A stretch of 64,000 nucleotides of DNA from Rhizobium sp. AAP43 (GTDB lineage: Bacteria; Pseudomonadota; Alphaproteobacteria; Rhizobiales; Rhizobiaceae). The stretch is taken from the NCBI RefSeq assembly GCF_001296045.1, contig NZ_LJHS01000027.1, forward strand, positions 62,001-126,000, read 5' to 3'. The notes under the pieces were generated by a model. It did no database searches. It worked only from the letters and a program-made list of their open reading frames with translations, and was not told the DNA's origin. Position numbers and translations under genes: made by a program. Below are positions 10,492 through 19,848 of the stretch, piece by piece. The stretch's first letter is position 1. Each line of letters begins with the position of its first letter.

Positions 10492-12006
10492 TTAGGCGAG
10501 ATCAACCGGCAGCAGGGCCGCCGGAATATCCTGGAAGCAGACAGGCCGCAGGAAGCGACGGATCGACAGGGTACCAACGGAAGTCGCACCAAAATTGGTG
10601 GACGCCGGATAAGGACCACCGTGAACCATCGAATCGGCCACCTCAACCCCGGTCGGGAAGCTATTGGCCAGCACGCGGCCAGCCTTGCGCTCCAGGATCG
10701 GCATCAGGCGCTTGCCCATTGCTTCGTCGGCAGCGTCGACATGCAAGGAGACCGTCAGCTGACCCTGCAGGCTGCGGGCCATCGAGACCATTTCGTCTTC
10801 GCTGTCAGCGATGACGATGAGGCCGAGCGGTCCGAAAACTTCCTCGCCGAGCACGTGATTGTCGAGCCAGTCCTTCGCGGTGGTCTGGAAGAGATACGGC
10901 GTTGCATTGCGCAGGTCACAGGTCGAGGTCAGGACCGAACGGACACCTTCAGTGCCGGCAATCCGGGTCGCGCCATCGCGGTAAGCCTTGGCAATGCCGT
11001 CCGTCAGCATGGTCTGCGGACCAATGCCGGACAGTGCCTCGGTCGCCGTTTCGACGAACTTGTCGGCATCAGCACCCTTGAGGAGAACGACGATGCCTGG
11101 ATTGGTGCAGAACTGGCCAGCGCCCATGGTAAGCGAACCGACCCAGCCCTTGGCGATGGCTTCGCCACGTGCTGCAACGGCTGCGGGCAGCATGAACATC
11201 GGGTTGACCGAACCGAGTTCGCCGAAGAACGGGATTGGCTCGGGACGCTGGGCGCACATGTCGAACAGAGCACGACCACCACCGAGCGATCCGGTAAAGC
11301 CAACAGCCTTGATCAGAGGATGCTGCACCAGCGCACCACCGACGTCTCGGCTACCGCCGTGAACGAGCGAGAATACGCCGGCGTGAATGCCGCAGCGCTT
11401 GATCGCGGCATCGATGGCGGAGGCGACAATTTCGCCGGTACCAGGATGGGCGTCATGCGCCTTGACAACAACCGGGCAGCCGGCAGCCAGCGCTGCTGCC
11501 GTATCGCCACCGGCCGTCGAGAAGGCGAGCGGGAAGTTCGAGGCACCAAAAACGGCAACCGGTCCAATCGGACGCTGAACCATCTTGAGGTCCGGACGCG
11601 GAAGCGGCTTGCGATCCGGCAGGGCTTCATCATGACGACGGTCGAGGTAATCACCCTTGCGGATGTGCGCAGCAAACAGACGCAACTGACCTACGGTGCG
11701 GCCACGCTCACCGATCAGGCGGGCTTCGGGCAGACCGGTTTCCTGGGAGCCGATCTCGGTGATGGCATCACCACGCGCGTCGATTTCCTCAGCGATCGCA
11801 TCAAGGAAGGCGGCACGCTCTTCGCGTGTCGAATAGCCATAAGTCTCAAAAGCTTCTTCGGCGGCCTTTACGGCTTGATCAACCAGGGCTGGCGTGCCCT
11901 TCGAGAAGGTGTGCGAAGGGCCAGTGGCCGGCGACGAGGCAAAGGTTTCAGTGGTCGCAATCCAATTGCCGGCAATCAGGTGTTTTCCAGTCGGTGTATA
12001 AGCCAT
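10492..12006 (-). CDS. 2,5-dioxovalerate (alpha-ketoglutarate semialdehyde) dehydrogenase
   Basis: A 504-residue aldehyde dehydrogenase with catalytic C300 in GAGQFCTNPG, the general base E263 in FFGELGSVNP, and N157 in GASNFPL. The FCTNPG context and length are those of alpha-ketoglutarate semialdehyde dehydrogenases that finish the Weimberg-type oxidation of pentoses, giving 2-oxoglutarate. A strong AAGGAGG site precedes ATG 12006. It lies inside the sugar operon, 21 bases after the galactose-dehydrogenase-like gene. Its presence shows the locus is not restricted to the galactose kinase/aldolase route. A long open frame on the opposite strand is only a shadow. Confidence 0.85.
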   Translation of the reverse strand: MAYTPTGKHLIAGNWIATTETFASSPATGPSHTFSKGTPALVDQAVKAAEEAFETYGYSTREERAAFLDAIAEEIDARGDAITEIGSQETGLPEARLIGERGRTVGQLRLFAAHIRKGDYLDRRHDEALPDRKPLPRPDLKMVQRPIGPVAVFGASNFPLAFSTAGGDTAAALAAGCPVVVKAHDAHPGTGEIVASAIDAAIKRCGIHAGVFSLVHGGSRDVGGALVQHPLIKAVGFTGSLGGGRALFDMCAQRPEPIPFFGELGSVNPMFMLPAAVAARGEAIAKGWVGSLTMGAGQFCTNPGIVVLLKGADADKFVETATEALSGIGPQTMLTDGIAKAYRDGATRIAGTEGVRSVLTSTCDLRNATPYLFQTTAKDWLDNHVLGEEVFGPLGLIVIADSEDEMVSMARSLQGQLTVSLHVDAADEAMGKRLMPILERKAGRVLANSFPTGVEVADSMVHGGPYPASTNFGATSVGTLSIRRFLRPVCFQDIPAALLPVDLA

Positions 12007-12027
12007 GGAGTGGGCCTCCTTAATTTC

Positions 12028-12957
12028 TTAATCTTCAAAGGGAGCGACAACCTTGTGCTCGCCGCAGAGGAACGAATCCGCCACGATGCGTAAAGGCTGA
12101 TAGTCCGTGTCGCTCTGGCGAGCGTGGATGAGCTTGGCGAAGCGTTCGTAGATCGCCGCATATTCGCGATCCGGGCCGGATGCCTGCTCCTCACCCCCGA
12201 TATAGAGTTCCGAACCGCCCTTTGAAAGGCGCAGCTCGCCGGCATTTGTCTGAACCGTGATGTCCCAGGTCTGCGGACCTTCCTGGCGCCAGTCGAACTC
12301 AGCCGTAACAGGCGCGCCTTCGACGGTGCGCATCACAAGCGATGCAGCGATCGGCTGCTTCTTGTTCTCGGGGAATTCGATGACGGATTTTTCGACCATG
12401 ATATGGCCAGGAACAATCTCGGTCAGAATGGAGAGCGCATTGATGCCGGGGTCGAAGACGCCGAAGCCGCCCGGCTCCCAGATCCAGGCCTGACCGGGAT
12501 GCCAGCGGCGCACGTCTTCCTTCCAGACGATCGAGATCGACTGGATGACCTTGTCGGAGAGCCATTGGCGCGCCGGCTCGACGCCGAGCGCAAAGCGCGA
12601 ATGCCAGGTAGCAAACAAAGTGACGCCAGCGTCTTCCGCAAGTTTGGTCAAGGCTTCAGCTTCGCCGAGCGTTGTCGCCGGGGGCTTTTCCATCAGCACA
12701 TGACGACCGGCGGCAATAGCCGCCTTTGCCATGTTGAAGCGCACTTCGGGCGGCGTGCAGAGCGACACGACCTTGATATCCGGGCGCGCGGCCAGGAATG
12801 CATCAAAATCCGTATGGTGCTCCGCACCCTCGACTTTGCCATGACGGCTGACGCTGACGGCAACGACAAAGTCGTTACCGCCTTCGATGGACGGGATGTG
12901 CTGGTCGCGGGCGATCTTGCCGATGCCGACGAGTGCGAGCGGAATACGATCTGCCAT
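12028..12957 (-). CDS. D-galactose / L-arabinose 1-dehydrogenase, Gfo/Idh/MocA family
   Basis: A 309-residue Gfo/Idh/MocA oxidoreductase. The N-terminal Rossmann motif is LALVGIGKIARDQHIP and the family catalytic-lysine motif reads EKPPATT. Similar proteins oxidise D-galactose, L-arabinose or D-fucose at C1 to the lactone, the entry step of oxidative sugar pathways, and this assignment fits the neighbours. The start is ATG 12957 (MADRIPLALVG) with GAGGA upstream; a longer frame would begin inside the dehydratase gene. No aldonolactonase gene is present in the cluster. Confidence 0.82.
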   Translation of the reverse strand: MADRIPLALVGIGKIARDQHIPSIEGGNDFVVAVSVSRHGKVEGAEHHTDFDAFLAARPDIKVVSLCTPPEVRFNMAKAAIAAGRHVLMEKPPATTLGEAEALTKLAEDAGVTLFATWHSRFALGVEPARQWLSDKVIQSISIVWKEDVRRWHPGQAWIWEPGGFGVFDPGINALSILTEIVPGHIMVEKSVIEFPENKKQPIAASLVMRTVEGAPVTAEFDWRQEGPQTWDITVQTNAGELRLSKGGSELYIGGEEQASGPDREYAAIYERFAKLIHARQSDTDYQPLRIVADSFLCGEHKVVAPFED

Positions 12958-12968
12958 CGTTCGGATCC

Positions 12969-14714
12969 TCAGTGTGCGTCCTTGCCGACCGGCGAACCGC
13001 GGCAACCCTTCAGGAAGTCGAAGTCAGCACCGGTATCGGCACCCTCGACATGATCGTGGAAGAGCTTGGCATAACCGCTTGCTGGCGGCTCGACCGAAGG
13101 ACGCCAGGCGGCGAGGCGGCGCTGCATCTCTTCTTCCGAAATATCGAGATGGATACGGCGTGAATCAACGTCGAGTTCGATAAAGTCACCGTTCTGGACG
13201 ATGGCAAGCGGACCGCCACGGGCAGCTTCCGGCGAGGTGTGCAGAAGCACGGTGCCGTAAGCCGTACCCGACATGCGGGCGTCGGAAATGCGGACCATAT
13301 CGGTGATGCCCTTGCGCAGCACCTTGGGCGGCAGGCCCATATTGCCGACTTCAGCCATACCGGGATAACCGCGCGGACCACAGTTTTTCAGAACCATGAC
13401 GCAGGTCTCATCGATATCGAGCGCCTCGTCGTTGATCTTTGCCTTGTAGTCGTCGATGTCTTCGAAGACCACGGCGCGACCGCGATGCTTCATCAAATGG
13501 GCCGAGGCGGCCGACGGCTTCAGTACGCAGCCCTTCGGCGCGAGATTGCCGCGCAGAACGACGATACCGCCCTGCTGGGTCAGTGCCTTTTCAACCGGCA
13601 GGATGACGTCTTCGTTCCAGTTGCGAACGTCTTTGACCTCGTCCCAGATGCTTTCGCCCGAAACGGTCAGCGCGTCCTTATGCAACTTGCCGGCTTCACC
13701 AAGGCGCTTGATGACGACGGGGAGACCGCCGGCATAGAAGAACTCTTCCATCAGATACTTGCCCGATGGCATCAGGTTGACGATGGTCGGGATGTCACGA
13801 CCGAGGCGATCCCAGTCATCGAGTGTCAGGTCGATCCCAACACGGCCGGCCATGGCGAGCAGGTGAACGACGGCATTGGTCGAGCCGCCGATGGCGCCAT
13901 TGACGCGAATGGCGTTTTCAAAGGCTTCCTTGGTCATGATGTCGGAAGGCTTCAGGTCGTCCTTGACCATCTGCACGATGCGACGGCCCGAAAGCTGCGC
14001 CATCACCTTGCGGCGGCTGTCGACGGCCGGGATCGCGGCATTGCCGGAGAGCGCCATACCGAGGGCTTCAACCATGGAAGCCATTGTGGAGGCAGTGCCC
14101 ATGGTGTTGCAAGTGCCGCTGGAGCGCGACATCGACGCTTCCGCTTCAACGAACTCTTCCTGCGTCATCTCACCGGCCTTTACGGCTTCGGAGAACTTCC
14201 ACAGATGTGTGCCGGAACCGACGCGCTCACCGCGGAAATAACCGTTGAGCATCGGACCGCCGGTGACGACGATGGACGGCAGGTCGGTCGAGGCGGCAGC
14301 CATGACCAGGGACGGCGTGGTCTTGTCGCAACCGACGAGCAGAACGGCGCCATCGATGGGCTGACCGCGCATCGCTTCTTCCACGGCAAGGGCCGCGAGG
14401 TTGCGGTACATCATCGCGGTCGGGCGGAAAGTGTTCTCCGACGCCGAGAAGACCGGGATTTCAACGGGGAAACCGCCGGCTTCCCAAACGCCTGCCTTCA
14501 CCTTTTCAGCAAGTTCGCGCAGGTGACCGTTGCAGGGCGTGAGGTCGGACCAGGTGTTCAGGATACCGATAACCGGACGACCATCGAACAGGTCGTGCGG
14601 GTGGCCCTGGTTCTTCATCCAGCCGCGGTGGTAGATGGTGTCGCGGGAGGTACCGCCATACCAGTGCTGCGATCTCAATTGGCGCGGCCATTCGGCCGGT
14701 TTGAACTTGCTCAT
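12969..14714 (-). CDS. Aldonate (L-arabonate / D-galactonate) dehydratase, IlvD/Edd family
   Basis: A 581-residue IlvD/Edd dehydratase with the iron-sulfur cysteines C61 (TPCNGH), C129 (VGCDKT) and C202 (GTCNTMG). It is annotated as a sugar-acid dehydratase rather than the branched-chain amino acid enzyme because it sits in a sugar operon and its N-terminus (MSKFKPAEWPRQLRSQHWYG) is typical of rhizobial arabonate dehydratases. It would turn arabonate or galactonate into the 2-keto-3-deoxy acid that both the kinase/aldolase branch and the GguC/semialdehyde branch could use. The gap to the next gene is eleven bases. Confidence 0.87.
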   Translation of the reverse strand: MSKFKPAEWPRQLRSQHWYGGTSRDTIYHRGWMKNQGHPHDLFDGRPVIGILNTWSDLTPCNGHLRELAEKVKAGVWEAGGFPVEIPVFSASENTFRPTAMMYRNLAALAVEEAMRGQPIDGAVLLVGCDKTTPSLVMAAASTDLPSIVVTGGPMLNGYFRGERVGSGTHLWKFSEAVKAGEMTQEEFVEAEASMSRSSGTCNTMGTASTMASMVEALGMALSGNAAIPAVDSRRKVMAQLSGRRIVQMVKDDLKPSDIMTKEAFENAIRVNGAIGGSTNAVVHLLAMAGRVGIDLTLDDWDRLGRDIPTIVNLMPSGKYLMEEFFYAGGLPVVIKRLGEAGKLHKDALTVSGESIWDEVKDVRNWNEDVILPVEKALTQQGGIVVLRGNLAPKGCVLKPSAASAHLMKHRGRAVVFEDIDDYKAKINDEALDIDETCVMVLKNCGPRGYPGMAEVGNMGLPPKVLRKGITDMVRISDARMSGTAYGTVLLHTSPEAARGGPLAIVQNGDFIELDVDSRRIHLDISEEEMQRRLAAWRPSVEPPASGYAKLFHDHVEGADTGADFDFLKGCRGSPVGKDAH

Positions 14715-14764
14715 GGCTAATCGTCCTGTCTCTGTTGGGATGGGCGGGTCGGAGACCGATCCGC

Positions 14765-15730
14765 TCAGAGCATCTTGACCGTTACGGGTTCTGCTGCGGC
14801 ACGGGCGAGCCGGTTGCGCAGCGGGAGACCGAATTGCGGCGATTGGATCTCGAAGACATCGCCTTCCTGCGTGACGAATCCGTCCGCGACGGAGAGCGTC
14901 GCTGTGCCATACATGTGCACATGCAGGTCGCCTGGCTGGCAGAACAGCGCATACTTGAAATGGTGATATTCAAGATTGGCGATCGTGTGGGACATGTTCG
15001 CTTCGCCGGAGACAAAGGCCTTTTCCCAGGCCGTCTTGCCATCGCGGAGAATGCGCGAAACGCCTTCGACATGATCCGGAAGCGGACCAACCAGGATTTC
15101 CGGGCCGAAGGAGGCCGGACGCAGCTTCGAATGCGCCAGATAGAGATAGTTGATCTTTTCGGTCACGTGGTCGGAGAATTCATTGGCGACCGAGAAGCCG
15201 AGGCGGTGCGCCGTGCCGTCTTCACCGATGATGTAGTAGCCGGCCATCTCCGGCTCTTCACCGCCGTCAAGCGCGAAGGACGGCGAGACGAGGTCTTCGC
15301 CTGGCGCAATCGCGTTGAAGCCATTGCCCTTGTAGAACCATTCCGGCTGCACGCCGAATTCGCCCGGCTTCGGCTTGCCGCCTTCGATGCCCATCCGGAA
15401 CATCTTCATGGAATCGCTCATACCGGCCGTATCGGCATGCATGCTGTCGCGTGCGGATGCTGATCCCGTATGGGTCAAGCCCGTACCGGTCAGATACATA
15501 TGTGCCGGATCGGGATGGCGGATCGGGCAGTCGAGTTTGCCGGCATCGAAAAGTGCCAGGAGATCGACGCTTTCGCCCTGCCCCTGCTTTTCGATGATGG
15601 CGGCGACGGATGCCTTGGCAGCGATAGCTGCCTTGGCGAGATCGTAGGTGGAGTTAAACCCTGGGACAAGGCGCGCGGCCTCGCCCTGGCGGCAGATAAT
15701 GCCGCCAGACTTCAATTGCGAGAGAAACAT
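14765..15730 (-). CDS. gguC: GguC / AraD1 family protein (FAH fold), putative 2-keto-3-deoxy-L-arabonate dehydratase
   Basis: A 321-residue protein of the fumarylacetoacetate-hydrolase fold. Acidic metal-ligand positions appear to be kept as E-x-E in GGEEPEMAGYYII and D in NEFSDHVTE. The gene is named after the third gene of the Agrobacterium chvE-gguABC locus, where it was not needed for transport. The AraD1 naming of relatives implies dehydration of 2-keto-3-deoxy-arabonate to ketoglutarate semialdehyde, which fits the semialdehyde dehydrogenase in this operon. The start is ATG 15730 (MFLSQLKSGG), preceded by GAGGATAGG; the longer frame overlaps gguB. Substrate is inference. Confidence 0.85.
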   Translation of the reverse strand: MFLSQLKSGGIICRQGEAARLVPGFNSTYDLAKAAIAAKASVAAIIEKQGQGESVDLLALFDAGKLDCPIRHPDPAHMYLTGTGLTHTGSASARDSMHADTAGMSDSMKMFRMGIEGGKPKPGEFGVQPEWFYKGNGFNAIAPGEDLVSPSFALDGGEEPEMAGYYIIGEDGTAHRLGFSVANEFSDHVTEKINYLYLAHSKLRPASFGPEILVGPLPDHVEGVSRILRDGKTAWEKAFVSGEANMSHTIANLEYHHFKYALFCQPGDLHVHMYGTATLSVADGFVTQEGDVFEIQSPQFGLPLRNRLARAAAEPVTVKML

Positions 15731-15740
15731 AAGCCTATCC

Positions 15741-16952
15741 TCAGACTGCTTTGTTCTTGTTGTAAACGTCGAAGAAGACAGCAGCCAGAAGCACAAGGCC
15801 CTTGATCAGCTGCTGATAGTCGATGCCGATACCCATGATCGACATGCCATTGTTCATGACGCCCATGATGAAGGCGCCAATGACTGCACCGGTGATCTTG
15901 CCAACGCCGCCGGAAGCCGAAGCACCGCCGATGAAGCAGGCCGCGATGACGTCGAGTTCGAAGCCAACACCCGCCTTCGGCGTGGCCGAGTTCAGACGTG
16001 CTGCGATGATCATGCCGGCAAGGGCGGCAAGAACACCCATATTAACGAAGGTCAGGAAGATTAGCTTTTCGGTGTTGATGCCGGAAAGCTTTGCGGCCTT
16101 CTCGTTGCCGCCGAGCGCATAGATGCGACGACCGATTGTCGTGCGGGTCGTAACGAAAGCATAAAGGGCGATCAGCACACCCATCACCACCAGAACGTTC
16201 GGCAGTCCGCGATAGGTGGCCAGCTGGTAGCCGAGGAAGATGGCGACGGCGCTGATGATACCCATCTGCAGGACGAAGAAGACGAAGGGCTCATTCTCCG
16301 TGCCATGCTCATCGTTCAGGCGGCGGTTTTTCATGCCCGAATAGATCGCGAGTGCGACCAATACGATGATGCCGATCAGAGCAACATAGTTCTTGATCAG
16401 GCTGGTCGCAGGATCGGTGAAGGACAAGAAATCCGGAATGAAACCAGTCGACAGCAGCGTGAATTCCTTCGGAAACGGACCGATCGGGCGCCCCTCAAGC
16501 ACGACATAGGTCATGCCGCGGAAAACAAGCATGCCGGCCAGCGTCACGATGAAGGACGGGATCTTCTGATAGGCAACCCAATATCCCTGGGCTGCTCCCA
16601 TAAGACCGCCGAGCACGAGACACAGCGGAACAACCAGCGAGAAATGCCAGCCCCACTTGACGAGCATGATCGCCGCGATGCCGCCGATAAAGGCGACGAT
16701 CGAGCCGACCGAAAGATCGATATGCCCGGCCACGATGATCAGCAACATGCCGAGCGCCATGATGACGATGAAGGAGTTCTGCAGCACCAGATTGGTGATG
16801 TTGACCGGACGGAACAGAACGCCGCCAGTCAGAACCTGGAACAGAACCATGATAACGACGAGAGCAAGCAGAAGCCCGTATTCACGGATATTCTTGCGGA
16901 GGTACTCGCCCACGGAGACCTTGGGGGTTTCGGTTCTTGTGTCGATGGCCAT
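15741..16952 (-). CDS. gguB: Sugar ABC transporter permease GguB
   Basis: A 403-residue inner-membrane permease of the RbsC/XylH/AraH family with about ten to twelve helices and the family segment IVAGHIDLSVGS. Together with GguA and the periplasmic ChvE it imports monosaccharides. Its ATG shares one base with the gguA stop (TAATG at 16954-16950), so translation is coupled. Only one permease gene is present, as usual in this subfamily, where it acts as a homodimer. Confidence 0.95.
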   Translation of the reverse strand: MAIDTRTETPKVSVGEYLRKNIREYGLLLALVVIMVLFQVLTGGVLFRPVNITNLVLQNSFIVIMALGMLLIIVAGHIDLSVGSIVAFIGGIAAIMLVKWGWHFSLVVPLCLVLGGLMGAAQGYWVAYQKIPSFIVTLAGMLVFRGMTYVVLEGRPIGPFPKEFTLLSTGFIPDFLSFTDPATSLIKNYVALIGIIVLVALAIYSGMKNRRLNDEHGTENEPFVFFVLQMGIISAVAIFLGYQLATYRGLPNVLVVMGVLIALYAFVTTRTTIGRRIYALGGNEKAAKLSGINTEKLIFLTFVNMGVLAALAGMIIAARLNSATPKAGVGFELDVIAACFIGGASASGGVGKITGAVIGAFIMGVMNNGMSIMGIGIDYQQLIKGLVLLAAVFFDVYNKNKAV

Positions 16953-18487
16953 TAGTGTTTCTCCCCAGAGCGCATGATGGCACGCATGATGGACTCTTGG
17001 CTTGCTTCTTCCTTGGACAGTTCCGCGACAATGCGTCCTTCGTTCATGACGTAGATGCGATCGCAGGTGCCGAGCAGTTCGGGCATTTCCGATGAGATCA
17101 TCAGGATGCCCTTACCTTCGGCGGCAAGCTGGTTGATGATGGTGTAAATTTCAAACTTCGCGCCCACGTCGATGCCGCGTGTCGGTTCGTCGAGGATGAG
17201 CACTTCAGGATTGGTGAACAGCCACTTCGACAGAACCACCTTCTGCTGGTTGCCGCCGGAGAGGTTGACTGTTTCCTGATAGATCGAGTGCGAACGGATG
17301 CGGAGCATCTGACGATAGTCGGAGGCCACCTTGGCTTCCTTGCGATCGTCGATGATTCCGCTGTTGGACACACCACCGAGATTGGACAGGGTGGTATTTT
17401 CCTTGATGTTGTTCTGCAAAACCAGACCGAGATGTTTGCGGTCTTCAGTTACATAGGCAAGTCCGGCGTCGATGGCCTTCGGGATCGTCGAGACGTCGAC
17501 CGGCTTGCCATGCATGCTGACATCACCGGTGATCTTGTGTCCCCAGGATTTACCGAAAATACTCATCGCCGTTTCGGTACGCCCAGCGCCCATGAGGCCA
17601 GCGATACCGACGACTTCACCTGCGCGCACATTGAACGAGATGTCATGCAGGAACTGACGGTCGCGATGGTTCTGGTGAAAGACGTTCCAGTTCTTCACGT
17701 CCAGAAGCACGTCACCGATTTTCGGCTCGCGCTTCGGATAGCGGTCTTCCATGTCGCGACCGACCATGCCCTTGATGATCCGGTCTTCGCTGATGTCCTG
17801 CGTATGACAGTCCAGCGTTTCCACCGTGCCACCATCGCGCAGGATGGTGATCTGGTCAGCAACCTTGCGGATTTCGTTCAGCTTGTGCGAAATGATGATC
17901 GAGGTCATGCCCTGCTTGCGAAATTCCATCAGCAGGGTGAGCAGCGCATCCGAATCCGTTTCGTTGAGCGACGCGGTCGGCTCGTCAAGGATCAGGAGAC
18001 GCACCTTCTTCGACAGCGCCTTGGCGATTTCGACGAGCTGTTGCTTGCCGACGCCGATGTCTGTGATGCGGGTCGAGGGCGAGTCCTTCAAGCCCACCTT
18101 TGCCAGCAGCTCTTTCGTCCGCGCAAAGGTCTGGGGCCAGTGGATGACGCCCTTGTCGGCAATCTCATTGCCAAGGAAAATGTTTTCGGCGATCGAGAGA
18201 AGCGGTACCAGCGCAAGCTCTTGATGGATGATGATGATACCAAGCTCTTCACTATCAGAAATCGTGCTGAAGCGACGGGCTTCACCGTCATAGACGATGT
18301 CGCCGCTGTAGGTGCCGGCGGGATAGACACCGCTCAATACCTTCATCAGCGTCGACTTGCCGGCTCCGTTTTCGCCGACGAGTGCGTGGATTTCACCCTC
18401 GCGCACCTTGAAGCTGACATTGTCGAGCGCCTTCACACCCGGGAATGTCTTCGTGATGCCGCGCATCTCGAGAATGATGTTGTCCAT
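16952..18487 (-). CDS. gguA: Sugar ABC transporter ATP-binding protein GguA
   Basis: A 511-residue duplicated ABC ATPase of the CUT2 (RbsA/XylG/MglA) class. The first cassette has Walker [10 protein letters not shown] (38-46) and [10 protein letters not shown]. The second has the degenerate Walker [10 protein letters not shown] typical of this class, then LSGGNQQKV and [11 protein letters not shown]. The start is ATG 18487 ([10 protein letters not shown]); the open frame continues upstream through the intergenic hairpin and is not plausible there. It follows chvE after a 118-base gap containing a stem-loop. Confidence 0.95.
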   Translation of the reverse strand: MDNIILEMRGITKTFPGVKALDNVSFKVREGEIHALVGENGAGKSTLMKVLSGVYPAGTYSGDIVYDGEARRFSTISDSEELGIIIIHQELALVPLLSIAENIFLGNEIADKGVIHWPQTFARTKELLAKVGLKDSPSTRITDIGVGKQQLVEIAKALSKKVRLLILDEPTASLNETDSDALLTLLMEFRKQGMTSIIISHKLNEIRKVADQITILRDGGTVETLDCHTQDISEDRIIKGMVGRDMEDRYPKREPKIGDVLLDVKNWNVFHQNHRDRQFLHDISFNVRAGEVVGIAGLMGAGRTETAMSIFGKSWGHKITGDVSMHGKPVDVSTIPKAIDAGLAYVTEDRKHLGLVLQNNIKENTTLSNLGGVSNSGIIDDRKEAKVASDYRQMLRIRSHSIYQETVNLSGGNQQKVVLSKWLFTNPEVLILDEPTRGIDVGAKFEIYTIINQLAAEGKGILMISSEMPELLGTCDRIYVMNEGRIVAELSKEEASQESIMRAIMRSGEKH

Positions 18488-18564
18488 GTGCAGAATTCCA
18501 GCGCCCATCCAGCGACCTTCACGGTCGAGCCGGGGCGCAAGCTCCCTCAATGCGTATAGGAAAT

Positions 18565-18588
18565 GGGCCCGCGATAAATCGCGGACCC
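18565..18588 (-). terminator. Stem-loop between chvE and gguA (attenuator or mRNA stabiliser)
   Basis: On the minus strand GGGTCCGCGA-TTTA-TCGCGGGCCC forms a 10-bp stem with one G-U pair. There is no long T run, so it is more likely a partial terminator or 3'-end stabiliser that keeps the binding protein in excess over the membrane subunits, as in other binding-protein operons. Confidence 0.6.
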
Positions 18589-18605
18589 GATTGCGTTGCT
18601 GAGGA

Positions 18606-19676
18606 TCAGTTGTCGATCTGCTCGGCTGTATAGTAGCCGGCGCCGACCAGAATGTCCTTTGCGTTGGACTTGTCGACGGCAACTGGCTTGAGCAGGTAAG
18701 ACGGAACGACCTTCACACCGTTGTTATAGGTCTTCTCGTCGTTCACTTCGGGGGTCTTGCCACCCATGATCGCGTCGACCATGGCAACAGTGACCTTGGC
18801 CAGTTCGCGGGTGTCCTTGAAGACCGTCGAAGACTGCTCGTCTGCGAGGATCGACTTGACCGACGGAAGCTCGGCGTCCTGACCGGTGACGACAGGCATT
18901 GCCATGTCGCCAGAGCCGTAGCCAACGCCCTTCAGAGCCGACAGGATGCCGATCGACAGGCCGTCATACGGGGAAAGCGCGCCATGCAGCTTGTCTTCGG
19001 TGTAGGTCGAGGAAAGCAGGTTTTCCATGCGTGCCTGGGCGACAGTGCCGTCCCAACGCAGGGTACCAACCTGGTCCATACCCATCTGACCGGACTTCAC
19101 GACGATTTCGCCGCTGTCGATCATCGGCTGCAGAACAGACATCGCGCCATCGTAGAAGAAGAAGGCGTTGTTGTCGTCCGGCGAACCGCCGAAGAGTTCG
19201 ACGTTCCATGGCTTGGTATCCGGGAACTTGGCCTTGAGGCCGTTCACAAGGCTGGTCGCCTGAAGAACACCGACCTGGAAGTTGTCGAAGGTGGCGTAGT
19301 AGTCGACATTGCCCGAGTCACGGATCAGGCGGTCATAGGCGATGACCTTGACGCCGGCGTCTGCAGCCTTCTGCAGGATGTCGGAGAGGGTCGTGCCGTC
19401 GATGGCGCCAATCACGAGAACCTTGGCACCCTTGGTGACCATGTTTTCGATCTGGGCCAGCTGGTTCGGGATATCGTCGTCAGCAAACTGCAGGTCCGGT
19501 GTATAGCCGGCTTCCTTGAACAGCTTTTCCATGGTCTCGCCATCGGAGATCCAGCGAGTCGACGTCTTTGTGGGCATCGAGATGCCGACCACACCCTTGT
19601 CCTGTGCAAAGGCCATAGGTGCGAATGATGCGATGCCGATTGCGAACGACGCAATCAGGGCGCCAAGTTTCTTCAT
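18606..19676 (-). CDS. chvE: Periplasmic multiple-sugar-binding protein ChvE
   Basis: A 356-residue periplasmic binding protein with a signal peptide ([14 protein letters not shown], cleavage after AFA at about residue 24) and a type I binding fold of the xylose/galactose group. In Agrobacterium, ChvE binds galactose, arabinose, glucose and sugar acids, feeds GguAB, and also activates the VirA sensor during plant infection. Whether the latter applies here depends on a vir system outside the window. The start is ATG 19676 with GGGAGG seven bases upstream. First gene of the operon; gbpR is divergent. Confidence 0.94.
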   Translation of the reverse strand: MKKLGALIASFAIGIASFAPMAFAQDKGVVGISMPTKTSTRWISDGETMEKLFKEAGYTPDLQFADDDIPNQLAQIENMVTKGAKVLVIGAIDGTTLSDILQKAADAGVKVIAYDRLIRDSGNVDYYATFDNFQVGVLQATSLVNGLKAKFPDTKPWNVELFGGSPDDNNAFFFYDGAMSVLQPMIDSGEIVVKSGQMGMDQVGTLRWDGTVAQARMENLLSSTYTEDKLHGALSPYDGLSIGILSALKGVGYGSGDMAMPVVTGQDAELPSVKSILADEQSSTVFKDTRELAKVTVAMVDAIMGGKTPEVNDEKTYNNGVKVVPSYLLKPVAVDKSNAKDILVGAGYYTAEQIDN

Positions 19677-19800
19677 GGTAACCTCCCTGGTCATACCGTG
19701 CGGCGCCAAGCTCCTCCTGACGACCGCTGAAACAAAGAACGAAAGGCCGACACGGCAGCCCCCAGCTCCATGCCGAGTCTTATCGTGCTCGATATACCGA

Positions 19801-19817
19801 TCAAATGATTATTTTGA
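19801..19817. promoter_or_regulatory. Candidate GbpR operator in the chvE-gbpR divergent promoter region
   Basis: TCAAATGATTATTTTGA is an imperfect inverted repeat (arms TCAAA / TTTGA) in an AT-rich patch, 32 bases upstream of the gbpR start and 125 bases upstream of chvE. Position and symmetry suit a LysR-family binding site that would control both genes. No experimental site is known to me for comparison. Confidence 0.4.
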
Positions 19818-19848
19818 CTTTCTGCATACCGTAGTTGATATATTATTT

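Noticed and set aside
10354..12093. 579-residue plus-strand open frame opposite the semialdehyde dehydrogenase gene
   Set aside because: It is a GC-driven antisense shadow. The minus-strand gene has all catalytic residues and a strong ribosome site, and the plus-strand product resembles no family.
13239..14720. 493-residue plus-strand open frame opposite the aldonate dehydratase gene
   Set aside because: Antisense shadow: the minus-strand dehydratase has all three cluster cysteines, and the plus product is histidine/glycine-rich low-information sequence.
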